Below, in pieces: positions 42,505-51,487 of a stretch of DNA of 64,000 nt. The notes below the pieces were generated by a model. That model saw only the letters and a list, made by a program, of their open reading frames with translations. It had not been told where the DNA came from and did not search any database. The position numbers were made by a program, and so were the translations under genes. The DNA comes from Alistipes sp. (GTDB lineage: Bacteria; Bacteroidota; Bacteroidia; Bacteroidales; Rikenellaceae), in assembly GCA_017536555.1 (NCBI GenBank), contig JAFXHE010000013.1, positions 1-64,000 of the forward strand. Reading direction: 5' to 3'. The first letter of the stretch is position 1, and the number at the start of each line of letters is the position of its first letter.

Positions 42505-43479
42505 TTATTTGCATTTTTCCAACCTCATATTTATATATTCAATAAGTAGGTCTTCGCAGTGATTCTTAATAAGTGTTTCAATTGTTTTACCTTTGTATAC
42601 TTCGTATATGGAGATTCTTATAATTGGCACACCTATTACCAAAGATGTGATATCTTTGATATAATCATAAAACGCTCGTTGCTTCCATCTTGTTCTATTA
42701 ACATCTTTCAGATCTCCATCAACTACGCTCTTGCCAAATTGTTTGTTCGTTGAGTCACTGCTTACGTATTTGCCGTAAGTACGACACTTATTTTCATAGC
42801 TTTTGCAATAACCTTTGTACAGCTCAACATCTAAATTATGGTTATCATTGTAAACATCTGATTGAAGAGTAGATAATCGATATCGATTAAAATGATTCTC
42901 TTCATCAAGTTCAATTATGAAGTTTGGTGTATCTATATCGTATCTCCCAACCCCGGCAGGAATCGTTGTTAGAATACCTCCTAATCGATGATAAACATTT
43001 ACTATCTCGTCATAATAACTAGATGCTTTCAACTTGTCAAGTGATAGTCTTTCGTGTGTGTGAGTGCTAAAATGTTTAGTACATATTTTTTTTAAAATTT
43101 CCTGTTTTAAAATTTTCTGTTTATTTGCTTTGGGCTTAGTATTAAAATCATAACGCGGTGAATCTATGTCGCTAGATTGAATTGCATTATTTGCTGTGTT
43201 GTTTGATATCCTTTGTTCACTATCCGAGTGTCTTTCAGACTGCGTGGTAAAATTAACTTGAGGTTTTTGACAATTGGCAGATTTATATATCTTCCACCGA
43301 TTGCTCCCGTCTTGTTGCGCGTCGAAAAGTCCTGCATCTTGTCTCAGTAAATCTCTTACATCTTTGCCTTTCATTCCCAATTTCTCTGCTAACTCATCGG
43401 GTGTACAATAATCTTTGTTGTTTTCGATAAGGTACTGATTTTTATACTTTATTATTCTGTGTAGATCTTGAATTTTCAT
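42505..43479 (-). CDS. Hypothetical protein, possible nuclease-like domain (module gene 4)
   Basis: I do not recognise the family. The N-terminal 60 residues look like a small helical DNA-binding or adaptor region (TPDELAEKLGMKGKDVRDLLRQ). A polar linker rich in Asn, Ser and Gln follows. The C-terminal half has FIIELDEENHFNRYR (about 190-204), later RWKQRAFYDYI (about 265-275) and GVPIIRISIYEV (about 284-295). This order resembles restriction-like folds of the type ExDxxxH...R...G...IRI, so a PD-(D/E)XK-type nuclease is a reasonable guess. I start at ATG 43479 (324 aa); a TTG at 43521 is the alternative. Codons are AT-rich compared with neighbours outside the module. Confidence 0.7.
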   Translation of the reverse strand: MKIQDLHRIIKYKNQYLIENNKDYCTPDELAEKLGMKGKDVRDLLRQDAGLFDAQQDGSNRWKIYKSANCQKPQVNFTTQSERHSDSEQRISNNTANNAIQSSDIDSPRYDFNTKPKANKQKILKQEILKKICTKHFSTHTHERLSLDKLKASSYYDEIVNVYHRLGGILTTIPAGVGRYDIDTPNFIIELDEENHFNRYRLSTLQSDVYNDNHNLDVELYKGYCKSYENKCRTYGKYVSSDSTNKQFGKSVVDGDLKDVNRTRWKQRAFYDYIKDITSLVIGVPIIRISIYEVYKGKTIETLIKNHCEDLLIEYINMRLEKCK

Positions 43480-43505
43480 ATCAAATGATGTTAATCTAAT
43501 TATTT

Positions 43506-43823
43506 TTACAAAATTACCCAATTAAATGATAATTCGCAATAGTTTTCGTGAAAATCATAGGCATCAAATAAATCCATTACCTTGGTTGTTTGAGCGATTA
43601 GGATAATGGTGCGATAGCCACTTTGATAGGCGCGAGAAATAGTTTGCTGCATATACTCCTGATTGTGGGTGTGCTTCTCGATAAGGCTAATAACTGTCGC
43701 CCTGTTCTCCTTGTTTGTTGCCTCCATGATAAACGAGGGGGTGCCAATCCCATCTATGACCCTTGTGGAGTTGTAGCCCATGGTCACTAAGGCGTCGATT
43801 GTACGCTGTTGAATTGTTGTCAT
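43506..43823 (-). CDS. Hypothetical protein, 105 aa (module gene 3)
   Basis: Family not recognised. No signal peptide or membrane helix is visible. The sequence alternates helices and strands (RTIDALVTMGY, then SFIMEATNKENRATVISLI, then YRTIILIAQTTKVMDLFDAYDF), fitting a small soluble alpha/beta domain. It contains E-A-T-N-K and Q-Q-T-I-S-R-A-Y, faintly like the E-x-K and QxxxY elements of some nucleases, but the spacing is not convincing. It lies 12 nt after gene 2 and 26 nt before gene 4 of the module, so all are probably one transcript. Confidence 0.65.
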   Translation of the reverse strand: MTTIQQRTIDALVTMGYNSTRVIDGIGTPSFIMEATNKENRATVISLIEKHTHNQEYMQQTISRAYQSGYRTIILIAQTTKVMDLFDAYDFHENYCELSFNWVIL

Positions 43824-43835
43824 ATTAGTAGTTGT

Positions 43836-44180
43836 TTAGTCGTGATAATATTCGTATAAATCGTAGTAGTCCGATAAGTCGTACCAATCTACAAAACTGC
43901 TATTTGTCGTTGTGCTCTCACATTTCGTTGAGCCTTTGTATTTTCCTTCGGGTCGGTAGATAATCAACCTATTATCATAGTCCAGCCATTGAATATCTGT
44001 CGCACTACGACTTTTATCCTCATTCAGCCAATACGACTCTTGCTTAATGTACTGTTCGCTTTTGAAAAATCTATCGTAAATACAAAAAGCAGAAGAGACT
44101 ATCATAACTGACCAAAATATCGGTCTTATATAATGCCAAGATATTTGTATTAGTTGCTTTATCTGTTCGTGATGATACAT
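43836..44180 (-). CDS. Small single-span membrane protein, 114 aa (module gene 2)
   Basis: Family not recognised. Residues about 18-36 (YIRPIFWSVMIVSSAFCIY) form one membrane helix near the N-terminus. The rest is a polar domain with a tail rich in Tyr and Asp (SDYYDLYEYYHD). The start ATG (44180) follows the WYL regulator's stop by 2 nt, so translation is likely coupled. A membrane component in a regulated small cassette would fit a defence or stress module, but nothing in the sequence proves it. Confidence 0.65.
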   Translation of the reverse strand: MYHHEQIKQLIQISWHYIRPIFWSVMIVSSAFCIYDRFFKSEQYIKQESYWLNEDKSRSATDIQWLDYDNRLIIYRPEGKYKGSTKCESTTTNSSFVDWYDLSDYYDLYEYYHD

Positions 44181-44182
44181 GG

Positions 44183-45091
44183 CTAACTATGTGTTGTATT
44201 GCGTTTTAGAGCTTCTAGATAAATATCCTCTACTCGTTGGCGTAGTGATAGTGGGGCGATAACCTCCATTGAGCGACTACGGGCAAGTAGAGCCATTACG
44301 AAGTCGTTTGTTATCCTTAGTTGCAGACCGATAGTTAGTGAGTTTTCATTCTCTTCGATAATGTACTGCGAAGAGTGCAAAGGCATACTCTTAACAAATC
44401 GACTATCTAACTTATCGTACCTAATCACAATATCCTCGACAGGCATATTCTCATCAGCCCAAATGCCGAAGCTATCATCAAATATATGGAGTATATCTTT
44501 GGTCTTCTTGGGCTTAAATTTTGATATTTTAAGTTCTACGCGCGATATACGCTCCAAGGCATATACTCTCAATTTATCCTCCTCGTTGTAGCCCACTAAG
44601 TACCATCGTTGTTGCGACTCTTTGAGAAAATGGGGGCGAATAGAGTGCTTTGCCACTCTGCTATTATCGCGATAATGTTCGTACTCAATCTCGATAACTC
44701 GGTGCTCACGGATAGCATCTAATATCTCCTCGAAGCACTCACCTAATGGTGGTCGCCTATGCTCAGAAATAACGCAATCCATTAAGACTGAGTCGTTGTC
44801 TATGCGACTTAGTAGCTCGAAATTTTGTAGTAATATCTCATACTCTGATGCCGTCTTGCCCCTCTCTTTGATGATATATCCACCCGCGCTACGGTCATAG
44901 GCGATTTGGATTCCGAATAGCTCGTTTATATACTCAAAATCTCTTTGCAGAGTTCGTGTAGTGATATCACTATTTTTGTCGCTGAGATTTTGGCAAGCAC
45001 ATCTAATAAGTTCCTCTTTCGATGTAACTTTTGTGAGGCTTACTTTATTGGCTATTTTAACTATTCTCTTTATCTGGTCTGTGATTTTCAT
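44183..45091 (-). CDS. WYL-domain transcriptional regulator (module gene 1)
   Basis: The N-terminal winged helix-turn-helix (about 1-75) has DITTRTLQRDFEYINELFGI, the recognition-helix pattern of this class. The WYL domain (about 125-210) carries IEIEYEHYRDNSR and SQQRWYLVGYNEEDKLRVYALERISRV, with the W-Y-L triplet intact. A WCX-like C-terminal part follows. I use ATG at 45091 (MKITDQIKRIV, 302 aa). WYL proteins such as BrxR and CapW repress phage-defence operons. A perfect inverted repeat upstream of its -7 box (45129-45147) is a good candidate for its own operator. It heads a four-gene leftward module. Confidence 0.9.
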   Translation of the reverse strand: MKITDQIKRIVKIANKVSLTKVTSKEELIRCACQNLSDKNSDITTRTLQRDFEYINELFGIQIAYDRSAGGYIIKERGKTASEYEILLQNFELLSRIDNDSVLMDCVISEHRRPPLGECFEEILDAIREHRVIEIEYEHYRDNSRVAKHSIRPHFLKESQQRWYLVGYNEEDKLRVYALERISRVELKISKFKPKKTKDILHIFDDSFGIWADENMPVEDIVIRYDKLDSRFVKSMPLHSSQYIIEENENSLTIGLQLRITNDFVMALLARSRSMEVIAPLSLRQRVEDIYLEALKRNTTHS

Positions 45092-45111
45092 AGTGTTGCG
45101 ATTTTTCACTA

Positions 45112-45119
45112 CAAAGATA
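45112..45119 (-). promoter_or_regulatory. -7 box of the WYL-led module
   Basis: TATCTTTG on the minus strand, 20 nt before the ATG at 45091. Confidence 0.7.
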
Positions 45120-45128
45120 ATAGATATG

Positions 45129-45147
45129 GGCGACAAAATATGTCGCC
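45129..45147. promoter_or_regulatory. Palindromic operator candidate
   Basis: GGCGACA (45129-45135) and TGTCGCC (45141-45147) are a perfect inverted repeat around AAATA. It covers the spacer and -33 region of the module's promoter, where a repressor would block RNA polymerase. Autoregulation by the WYL protein is the simplest reading. Confidence 0.6.
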
Positions 45148-45178
45148 GTGAAAATTATTTTTTGAAATTATAAAGAAT

Positions 45179-45208
45179 CAAAGGGGACTGCCGAAGCAAT
45201 CCCCTTTG
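45179..45208 (-). terminator. Terminator of meaB
   Basis: CAAAGGGGA (45179-45187) pairs with TCCCCTTTG (45200-45208). It lies just after the leftward meaB gene and insulates the WYL-led module. Confidence 0.65.
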
Positions 45209-45232
45209 TGAATATTAACAAGTTGCGATAGG

Positions 45233-46339
45233 CTACTTAAAGTATATATCCAGCAACTCCTTTGCGGCGATGAATGATGATAGCTTGGCGTCGAGCACTC
45301 GCTGCTCCACTTCGGCGAGGCGTGCCTCGATTTCGGGGTTAGTGTAGAAGCTCGACTTAAGAGTCTCATTTATCGTCTCATACATCCAATACTTATTTTG
45401 TCTGTTGCGGTTAGCCTCGAAGTAGCCGTTAGCCTCGATATGGTCGAGGTAGCTCTCTACGCCCTTCCATACCTCCTCGAGACCTGTGCCCATATGAGAA
45501 GAGCAGGTGTATACCTCGGGGCGCCAGCCCGACTCTGCAAGCGGAAAGAGGTGGAGTGCCCCCTGATACTGTGCCTTGGCAAGCTCTGCCTTGGTGATAT
45601 TCTCGCCATCCGCCTTGGTTATAACCATCATATCTGCCATCTCCATAATGCCGCGCTTGATACCCTGAAGCTCGTCGCCAGCACCCGATATCTGCAACAT
45701 CATAAACATATCAACCATAGAGTGTACAGCTGTCTCTGACTGACCTACACCCACAGTCTCTATAAATATCACATCGAAGCCTGCAGCCTCGCACAACACA
45801 ATGGTTTCGCGCGTCTTACGTGCTACGCCACCCAATGAACCTGCTGACGGTGAGGGACGTACAAAGATGTCGGGATTGTGGCAGATGCTCTCCATACGTG
45901 TCTTATCGCCGAGGATAGAGCCACCGCTGCGCTCCGACGATGGGTCAATAGCAAGTACGGCGAGTTTATGGCGCAGAGACGTAACCATATTACCTATAGC
46001 CTCGATAAAGCTCGACTTACCAGCACCTGGCACACCTGTAATACCGATGCGCACAGACTTGCCAGAGTGGGGTAGACAACGCTCTATAATCTCCTGTGCC
46101 TGTGCATAGTGCGTGGGGTTATTGCTCTCGATGAGGGTTATTGCCTGCGCCAAGATGGTAATGTTACCTGCGAGAATACCCTCGACATACTCATCTGTGG
46201 TGAGTACACGACGCTTGCGACGCACAAAATGGGGGTTTACGACGGGCTTATCCTCAACACCCTCTGTGACGTTGAGTGCGCTGTCGTGGTGAGCATCTAA
46301 ATACTCTTTTTCGTAGTGTTCTATCTTTGTAAATGACAT
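45233..46339 (-). CDS. meaB: Methylmalonyl-CoA mutase-associated GTPase MeaB
   Basis: MeaB is a G3E-class GTPase that guards B12 loading and repair of methylmalonyl-CoA mutase. Walker A is GITGVPGAGKSSFIEA near residues 98-113, followed by AIDPSSERSGGSILGDKTRM near 134-153, FIETVGVGQSE near 195-205 and the NKxD-type VITKADG near 235-241. The C-terminal helical arm serves dimerization. At 368 aa the length is normal. The mutase itself is not in the window, but mce and the mmd decarboxylase operon, which use its product, start within 1 kb on the other strand. Confidence 0.95.
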   Translation of the reverse strand: MSFTKIEHYEKEYLDAHHDSALNVTEGVEDKPVVNPHFVRRKRRVLTTDEYVEGILAGNITILAQAITLIESNNPTHYAQAQEIIERCLPHSGKSVRIGITGVPGAGKSSFIEAIGNMVTSLRHKLAVLAIDPSSERSGGSILGDKTRMESICHNPDIFVRPSPSAGSLGGVARKTRETIVLCEAAGFDVIFIETVGVGQSETAVHSMVDMFMMLQISGAGDELQGIKRGIMEMADMMVITKADGENITKAELAKAQYQGALHLFPLAESGWRPEVYTCSSHMGTGLEEVWKGVESYLDHIEANGYFEANRNRQNKYWMYETINETLKSSFYTNPEIEARLAEVEQRVLDAKLSSFIAAKELLDIYFK

Positions 46340-46340
46340 G

Positions 46341-46823
46341 CTATCTATTGTTTTTCGGGGTTATTACTCTGTCTAAAGTCTTGTTGTCGAGTGAGTGTAT
46401 CGAGCCAAACCAACGTGCGTGGCATCGTTTAGTGTCATATATCACGACAAATGGTACATAACTAATGCCATAGGCCTGTAACGTATGGCGGTTGTTGTCG
46501 TATGCAATGATTACATCCTTTCGCAAGGGTAGCTCTGGTAGCTCCGTAACATCCTGGTAGCCTTGAGGTGTTAGCAGCACCAGCGTCAGGTCGTCGTAGC
46601 TGGCTGTGATGTCGAATAGCTCTACGAGAGCCTCGTTGGCGGGTGCGCTGTCAAAGTGTGTAAATATCAGGCATACGTGCGATGTCTTGAGGTTGTTCAG
46701 CTGTTCGCCTGTTAGTGTGCGGGCGTCGATGTCGGGTACGCGCTCACCGAGGCGTATGTTTTGTGCACCGGCAGATATTGTCGTGAGAAGTAGCATTAGC
46801 GATATGGCGAGCAGCTTTTTCAT
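46341..46823 (-). CDS. Exported thioredoxin-fold protein without CxxC
   Basis: A signal peptide (MKKLLAISLMLLLTTISAGAQ) is followed by a redoxin-like domain: LGERVPDIDARTLTGEQLNNLK, then VCLIFTHFDSAPANEALVELF, then YGISYVPFVVIYDTKRC. The cis-Pro segment (YVPF) is kept, but where TlpA-like proteins have WCxxC this one has FDSAPAN. Disulfide exchange by the usual route is thus ruled out. It starts at ATG 46823 (160 aa); the longer frame has no signal-peptide-like start. It ends 1 nt before meaB and is likely co-transcribed, without an obvious functional tie. Confidence 0.8.
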   Translation of the reverse strand: MKKLLAISLMLLLTTISAGAQNIRLGERVPDIDARTLTGEQLNNLKTSHVCLIFTHFDSAPANEALVELFDITASYDDLTLVLLTPQGYQDVTELPELPLRKDVIIAYDNNRHTLQAYGISYVPFVVIYDTKRCHARWFGSIHSLDNKTLDRVITPKNNR

Positions 46824-47012
46824 AGCTTGATGTGTTATTACAATATGCGAAGTTAGCGAAAATTTATGAAAACGCAATTCTTGAGCCACCTTTTTTGCTC
46901 TGCAAAGAGATTTATGGGTGGATATTTTGGAGAAAAAGTCCCTGCTGGAAATAAATATAGGTGAAAGTGAAAAAAAGAGTCGAAAATATTTCGTTGTTTC
47001 AAAAAGTTGGAG

Positions 47013-47020
47013 TAACTTTG
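47013..47020 (+). promoter_or_regulatory. -7 box of the mce-mmd operon
   Basis: TAACTTTG, about 76 nt before the mce ATG, giving a fairly long leader. Confidence 0.65.
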
Positions 47021-47096
47021 GATGATTTTTGAGACAACTAAAGGGTATAAATTTTTCAAAAAAATATTAAGTTAAACTTTATAAAAACTAAACACT

Positions 47097-47507
47097 ATGA
47101 AAGTATCACACATTGAGCATCTCGGCATCGCCGTTAACAGCTTGGAGGAGGCAATTCCCTACTGGGAGAATGTATTGGGTCTTAAGTGTTACGCTATCGA
47201 GGAGGTAGCTGACCAGAAGGTTAAGACTGCGTTCTTTATGCTTGGTCAGACAAAGATTGAGCTTTTGGAGCCCACATCACCCGAGTCAACAATTGCAAAG
47301 TACATCGAGAACAAGGGTATTGGCATCCACCATATGGCTCTTGCTTGCGAGAATATCGAAGAGCAGCTTGCCGATGCGGAGGCTCACGGCATTCGCCTTA
47401 TTGACAAGACTCCCCGCAAGGGTGCAGAGGGCTTGACTATCGCATTCCTTCACCCCAAGTCAACACAGGGCATCTTGACAGAGTTGTGCGAGAACAAGAA
47501 TAAGTAG
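47097..47507 (+). CDS. mce: Methylmalonyl-CoA epimerase
   Basis: It interconverts (2R)- and (2S)-methylmalonyl-CoA between the B12 mutase and the decarboxylase. The vicinal-oxygen-chelate fold is visible in two beta-alpha-beta halves: HIEHLGIAVNSLEEAIPYWENVLG (residues 4-27) and GIGIHHMALACENIEEQLADAE (about 76-97). Metal ligands are the His of the IEHLGIAV strand, His near 80 and a Glu near the C-terminus (ILTELCE). At 136 aa it has the normal size. First gene of the mmd operon; the next starts 54 nt later. Confidence 0.95.
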   Translation: MKVSHIEHLGIAVNSLEEAIPYWENVLGLKCYAIEEVADQKVKTAFFMLGQTKIELLEPTSPESTIAKYIENKGIGIHHMALACENIEEQLADAEAHGIRLIDKTPRKGAEGLTIAFLHPKSTQGILTELCENKNK

Positions 47508-47561
47508 TCGTGCGGCACAAGGTTTTGAATAATTAACATTAATAATAAAAAATACGATTTT

Positions 47562-49124
47562 ATGAGCGAAATTCAGAAAGCCATTGAGAAACTCATGGAT
47601 AACCGACAGACGGCTCGCATGGGTGGTGGTCAGAAGGCAATCGACAAGCAGCATGAGAAGGGTAAGTACACTGCACGTGAGCGTATCGCTATGTTACTTG
47701 ACGAGGGTAGCTTCGAGGAGTTCGATATGTTTGTAACTCACCGTTGCTATGATTTCGGTATGGATGCAAAGCATACCTTTGGTGATGGCGTTGTTACAGG
47801 TTATGGTACCATCGCAGGTCGTCTCGTGTATGTATTTGCACAGGACTTTACCGTAACTGCTGGTTCTTTGTCTATCTCTTTGGCAGACAAGATTTGCAAG
47901 GTTATGGATATGGCAGTTCGCAACGGTGCTCCCTGTATCGGTCTTAACGACTCTGGTGGCGCACGTATTCAGGAGGGTGTAAACGCTCTTGCTGGTTACG
48001 CAAACATCTTCCAGCGTAACGTTATGGCATCAGGTGTTATCCCCCAGATCTCTGCTATCTTTGGTCCTTGCGCTGGTGGTGCTGTTTACTCGCCCGCATT
48101 GACCGACTTTATCATTATGCGTCGTGAGACCTCTAATATGTTCCTCACAGGCCCGAAGGTTGTTAAGACTGTTACTGGTGAGGATGTAACACAGGAGCAG
48201 CTCGGTGGTGCTAATATGCACACTACAAAGTCGGGTGTTGCACAGTTTGCAGTAGATTCAGAGGAGGAGGGTCTTAAGCTTATCCGCGACCTTCTCTCAT
48301 ATATGCCCCAAAACTACACAGCTCTTGTGCCCGATCAGCCTTGCACCGATGATATCGCACGTAAGGAGGATATCCTTAACGACATCATCCCTGACAACCC
48401 CAACAAGCCCTATGATATGATGGAGGTTATCAAGGCTATCGTTGATAATGGTGAGTTCTTGGAGTCTGCAGCAGGCTACGCAAAGAATATCATCACTGGC
48501 TTTGCTCGTTTCAATGGTCAGAGTGTTGGTATCATCGCTAACCAGCCCAAGTTTATGGCGGGTGTTCTCGATATCAACGCTTCACGTAAGGCAGCTCGTT
48601 TTGTACGTTTCTGCGACGCGTTCAACATTCCTTTGGTTACTTTGGTTGACGTTCCTGGCTTCTTGCCTGGTACTGCACAGGAGTACGGTGGTGTTATCAC
48701 CCACGGTGCAAAGCTGTTGTTCGCTTACTGCGAGGCTACAGTGCCCAAGGTTACTGTTACCCTTCGTAAGGCATACGGTGGTGCATATATCGTGATGTCA
48801 TCAAAGCACATCCGTGGCGATGTTAACTACGCTTGGCCTACTGCCGAGATTGCTGTTATGGGTGCAAGTGGTGCTGTTGAGGTATTGCACGCCAAGGCTT
48901 TGGCTGGCTTTGAGAATAAGGAGGAGAAGGCGAAGTTCGTTGCCGAGAAGGAGCAGGAGTACCGCGACAAGTTCTCTAACCCTTACAATGCAGCTCGCTA
49001 CGGCTACATCGACGATGTTATCGAGCCTCGCAACACACGTTTCCGCGTAATTCGTGCTTTGGAGTCTTTGCGCAACAAGCGTCTTGAGAATCCTGCAAAG
49101 CGTCATAACAATATTCCGTTGTAA
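47562..49124 (+). CDS. mmdA: Methylmalonyl-CoA decarboxylase alpha subunit (carboxyltransferase)
   Basis: The carboxyltransferase subunit moves the carboxyl group of methylmalonyl-CoA onto biotin, yielding propionyl-CoA. At 520 aa it has both crotonase-like halves. The first contains [22 protein letters not shown] near 126-147 and the oxyanion hole [12 protein letters not shown] near 167-178. The second has [24 protein letters not shown] near 363-386 and the GGAYIVM loop near 406. The same family includes propionyl-CoA carboxylase beta chains. The OadG-, biotin- and OadB-like genes that follow make the decarboxylase reading the better one. The coding sequence looks codon-optimised, as for an abundant protein. 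Confidence 0.94.
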   Translation: MSEIQKAIEKLMDNRQTARMGGGQKAIDKQHEKGKYTARERIAMLLDEGSFEEFDMFVTHRCYDFGMDAKHTFGDGVVTGYGTIAGRLVYVFAQDFTVTAGSLSISLADKICKVMDMAVRNGAPCIGLNDSGGARIQEGVNALAGYANIFQRNVMASGVIPQISAIFGPCAGGAVYSPALTDFIIMRRETSNMFLTGPKVVKTVTGEDVTQEQLGGANMHTTKSGVAQFAVDSEEEGLKLIRDLLSYMPQNYTALVPDQPCTDDIARKEDILNDIIPDNPNKPYDMMEVIKAIVDNGEFLESAAGYAKNIITGFARFNGQSVGIIANQPKFMAGVLDINASRKAARFVRFCDAFNIPLVTLVDVPGFLPGTAQEYGGVITHGAKLLFAYCEATVPKVTVTLRKAYGGAYIVMSSKHIRGDVNYAWPTAEIAVMGASGAVEVLHAKALAGFENKEEKAKFVAEKEQEYRDKFSNPYNAARYGYIDDVIEPRNTRFRVIRALESLRNKRLENPAKRHNNIPL

Positions 49125-49141
49125 TAAATTTGTGATAAGTT

Positions 49142-49459
49142 ATGATGATCCTTGCAACAACAAATTGGGGAAATGCTGCTCTTATGGCACTTGTCAGCAT
49201 TATGCTGGTATTTGTCGTACTTGTACTTCTTATCTGCGTGTTGAAGCTCTTCGGAGTTATCTTCCGCGAGAGAACGAAGGCAGTAGCTGCCCCCGTAGGT
49301 GCATCATCTGACGAGATCTCTGACGAGGAGGTGGCAGCTATTGCGGTAGCTGTCAACCTCTTCTTCAATCGCCACGATGAGGAGAGCGACGTACTTACAT
49401 TCCGCCAGAACCACGATGTTTCGGCATGGCAGGTACGCAATATTCACAAGCAATTGTAA
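49142..49459 (+). CDS. mmdD: Decarboxylase delta/gamma subunit (OadG family)
   Basis: This small subunit holds the Na+ pump together. A single membrane helix (about residues 16-40, MALVSIMLVFVVLVLLICVLKL) is followed by a polar linker with Glu/Asp and a C-terminal ISDEEVAAIAVAVNLFF helix near 61-77, the pattern of OadG/MmdD proteins. At 105 aa it is a usual length. It lies 17 nt after mmdA and 31 nt before mmdC. Low sequence conservation in the family means the call leans on this context. Confidence 0.86.
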   Translation: MMILATTNWGNAALMALVSIMLVFVVLVLLICVLKLFGVIFRERTKAVAAPVGASSDEISDEEVAAIAVAVNLFFNRHDEESDVLTFRQNHDVSAWQVRNIHKQL

Positions 49460-49490
49460 AACAAACATTCAAAGCTAACAAAAACGCATT

Positions 49491-49919
49491 ATGCAGAAAT
49501 TTAAATTCAATATTAACGGTAAGGGCTACGAGGCTATTGTAGAGGAGACAGATCGTAATACAGCCCGTGTAGAGCTTAATGGTAAGAGCTACACTGTTCA
49601 GATCGAGAAGGAGGAGGCTATCGTATCTCCCAAGATCGCTGCCGTTAAGCCTTCATCATCAAGTGCAGACTTCGTTGATGCTCCCCAGCAGGTTATCACA
49701 GGCAATGCAGGCTCAATCAAGGCTCCGCTGCCTGGTAACGTATCAAAGATCAAGGTTAAGGAGGGTCAGGCAGTTCAGGCTGGCGAGGTTCTCATCACCC
49801 TTGAGGCAATGAAGATGGAGAACGAGATTATGGCCCCCGCAGCAGGTACCGTTAAGAAGATCTACGTAGCAGAGGGTAAGGCTGTACAGCAGGGTGAGGC
49901 TCTTATTGATCTCGCTTAA
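49491..49919 (+). CDS. mmdC: Biotin carboxyl carrier subunit
   Basis: The biotinyl domain fills residues about 72-142, with the modification site LEAMKMEN and biotin on Lys108. GSIKAPLPGNVSKIKVKEGQAV opens it. The N-terminal 60 residues form a small OadA/MmdC-type leader (FKFNINGKGYEAIVEE), then a Ser/Ala/Pro linker. The arm carries CO2 from MmdA at the cytosolic face to MmdB in the membrane. Biotinylation would need a BirA ligase, which is not in the window. 28 nt separate it from mmdB. Confidence 0.93.
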   Translation: MQKFKFNINGKGYEAIVEETDRNTARVELNGKSYTVQIEKEEAIVSPKIAAVKPSSSSADFVDAPQQVITGNAGSIKAPLPGNVSKIKVKEGQAVQAGEVLITLEAMKMENEIMAPAAGTVKKIYVAEGKAVQQGEALIDLA

Positions 49920-49947
49920 TTACTAACTCTTTAATTAATTGCTTAAT

Positions 49948-51387
49948 ATGAAGAGTGTAAAACTTTATTTTTCGTTGCTTGTTTCGGCGTTGATGCTCTC
50001 AATGTCGGCACAGGCTCAAGATGTCGAGGCGGCTGCCGAGCAGCTTGCCGAGGCTGCTACGGAGCTTGCTGTCGAGTCTGTTGAGGCGGCCACAGCAGCT
50101 GTTGAGGTTGCCGCAGAGCAGCTCGCTGCCGAGACAGCAGAGGTTGAGTCACAGCCCGCTGTTGCTAAAAGTACACAGGGTCGTGATAACACCGACATCG
50201 ATGCAGAGTTTAGTGTAGGCAAGGCTGTTGGCGACTTTGTTGAACAATCTGGTTTCAAGGGCTTTGCCAAGGACTGGCGATTTGCTGTGATGATTCTCAT
50301 CTCATTCGTATTGCTCTATTTGGCTATTGTAAAGAAGTTTGAGCCGCTGCTCCTTATGCCTATTGCATTCGGTATGTTGCTCACCAACCTCCCTGGTGCA
50401 GATATGTTCCACTCGGAGTTCTTTGCTGGTGGTCACGTACATTGGGATAACTTCGCGCTTGGCTCGGCTGGTCTTTTGGACTACCTCTACCTCGGTGTTA
50501 AGCTTGGTATCTATCCCTGCTTGATCTTCATTGGTGTAGGTGCTATGACCGACTTCGGTCCGCTTATTGCTAACCCCAAGAGCTTGCTGTTGGGTGCAGC
50601 TGCGCAGATTGGTATCTTCGCTACATTCCTCGGCGCATTGGTTCTTGGCTTCAACTATTGGGAGGCAGGCTCTATCGGTATTATTGGTGGTGCTGATGGC
50701 CCCACTGCTATCTACCTCACATCGAAGCTCGCACCCCACTTGTTGGGTCCCATCGCCGTTGCAGCTTACTCTTATATGGCTCTTGTTCCCGTTATCCAGC
50801 CTCCTATTATGAAGCTGCTTACCACCGACAAGGAGCGTAAGATTGAGATGAAGCAGTTGCGTACCGTGTCACAGCGTGAGAAGATTATCTTCCCCATCGT
50901 TATTACCGTTATTATCGCCATCTTGTTGCCCTCGGCAGCACCGCTTATCGGTTGCTTGATGTTGGGTAACCTTATGAAGGAGTGTGGTGTTACAGAGCGT
51001 TTGTCAAAGACCGTTCAGAACGAGTTGATGAACATTGTAACTATCTTCCTCGGTATCTCGGTAGGTGCTACCACTACGGCAGATGCATTCCTCAACTGGC
51101 AGACTTTGGGTATCTTGCTCCTCGGTGTTATCGCCTTTAGTTTTGGTTCTGCTTCTGGCGTTATCCTCGCCAAGATTATGAACCTCTTCTCAAAGGAGAA
51201 GATCAATCCGCTTATCGGTTCTGCTGGTGTATCTGCAGTGCCTATGGCTGCACGTGTATCGCAGACCGTTGGTCAGCAGTACAACCCTGGCAATTTCCTT
51301 TTGATGCACGCTATGGGTCCTAACGTCGCTGGTGTTATCGGCTCGGCTGTTGCCGCTGGTATCCTTTTGGCGTTCCTTCCCATTTAG
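49948..51387 (+). CDS. mmdB: Na+-translocating decarboxylase beta subunit
   Basis: The membrane subunit frees CO2 from carboxybiotin and pumps Na+ outward. It has about ten helices, with [17 protein letters not shown] near 248-264 holding the key Asp and [13 protein letters not shown] near 339-351. Unusually, before the first conserved helix lies a signal-peptide-like start ([23 protein letters not shown]) and some 45 residues made almost only of Ala, Glu and Val (about 25-70). I start at ATG 49948 (479 aa) rather than a TTG 9 nt earlier. The operon ends at a 14-bp hairpin, 51418-51449. Confidence 0.94.
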   Translation: MKSVKLYFSLLVSALMLSMSAQAQDVEAAAEQLAEAATELAVESVEAATAAVEVAAEQLAAETAEVESQPAVAKSTQGRDNTDIDAEFSVGKAVGDFVEQSGFKGFAKDWRFAVMILISFVLLYLAIVKKFEPLLLMPIAFGMLLTNLPGADMFHSEFFAGGHVHWDNFALGSAGLLDYLYLGVKLGIYPCLIFIGVGAMTDFGPLIANPKSLLLGAAAQIGIFATFLGALVLGFNYWEAGSIGIIGGADGPTAIYLTSKLAPHLLGPIAVAAYSYMALVPVIQPPIMKLLTTDKERKIEMKQLRTVSQREKIIFPIVITVIIAILLPSAAPLIGCLMLGNLMKECGVTERLSKTVQNELMNIVTIFLGISVGATTTADAFLNWQTLGILLLGVIAFSFGSASGVILAKIMNLFSKEKINPLIGSAGVSAVPMAARVSQTVGQQYNPGNFLLMHAMGPNVAGVIGSAVAAGILLAFLPI

Positions 51388-51417
51388 TTGATGTGTGGCG
51401 TTTGCCACCAATAAAGA

Positions 51418-51449
51418 TTATGGGCTGTGCCGCGAGGCATAGCCCATAA
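51418..51449. terminator. Terminator of the mce-mmd operon
   Basis: TTATGGGCTGTGCC (51418-51431) pairs with GGCATAGCCCATAA (51436-51449), 14 pairs with one G-U, loop GCGA. U-rich on both sides, so it can also end the convergent LytTR gene. Confidence 0.85.
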
Positions 51450-51487
51450 CTATTATATATTGGTATCAGTGATGTTGTGCGCCCAGA

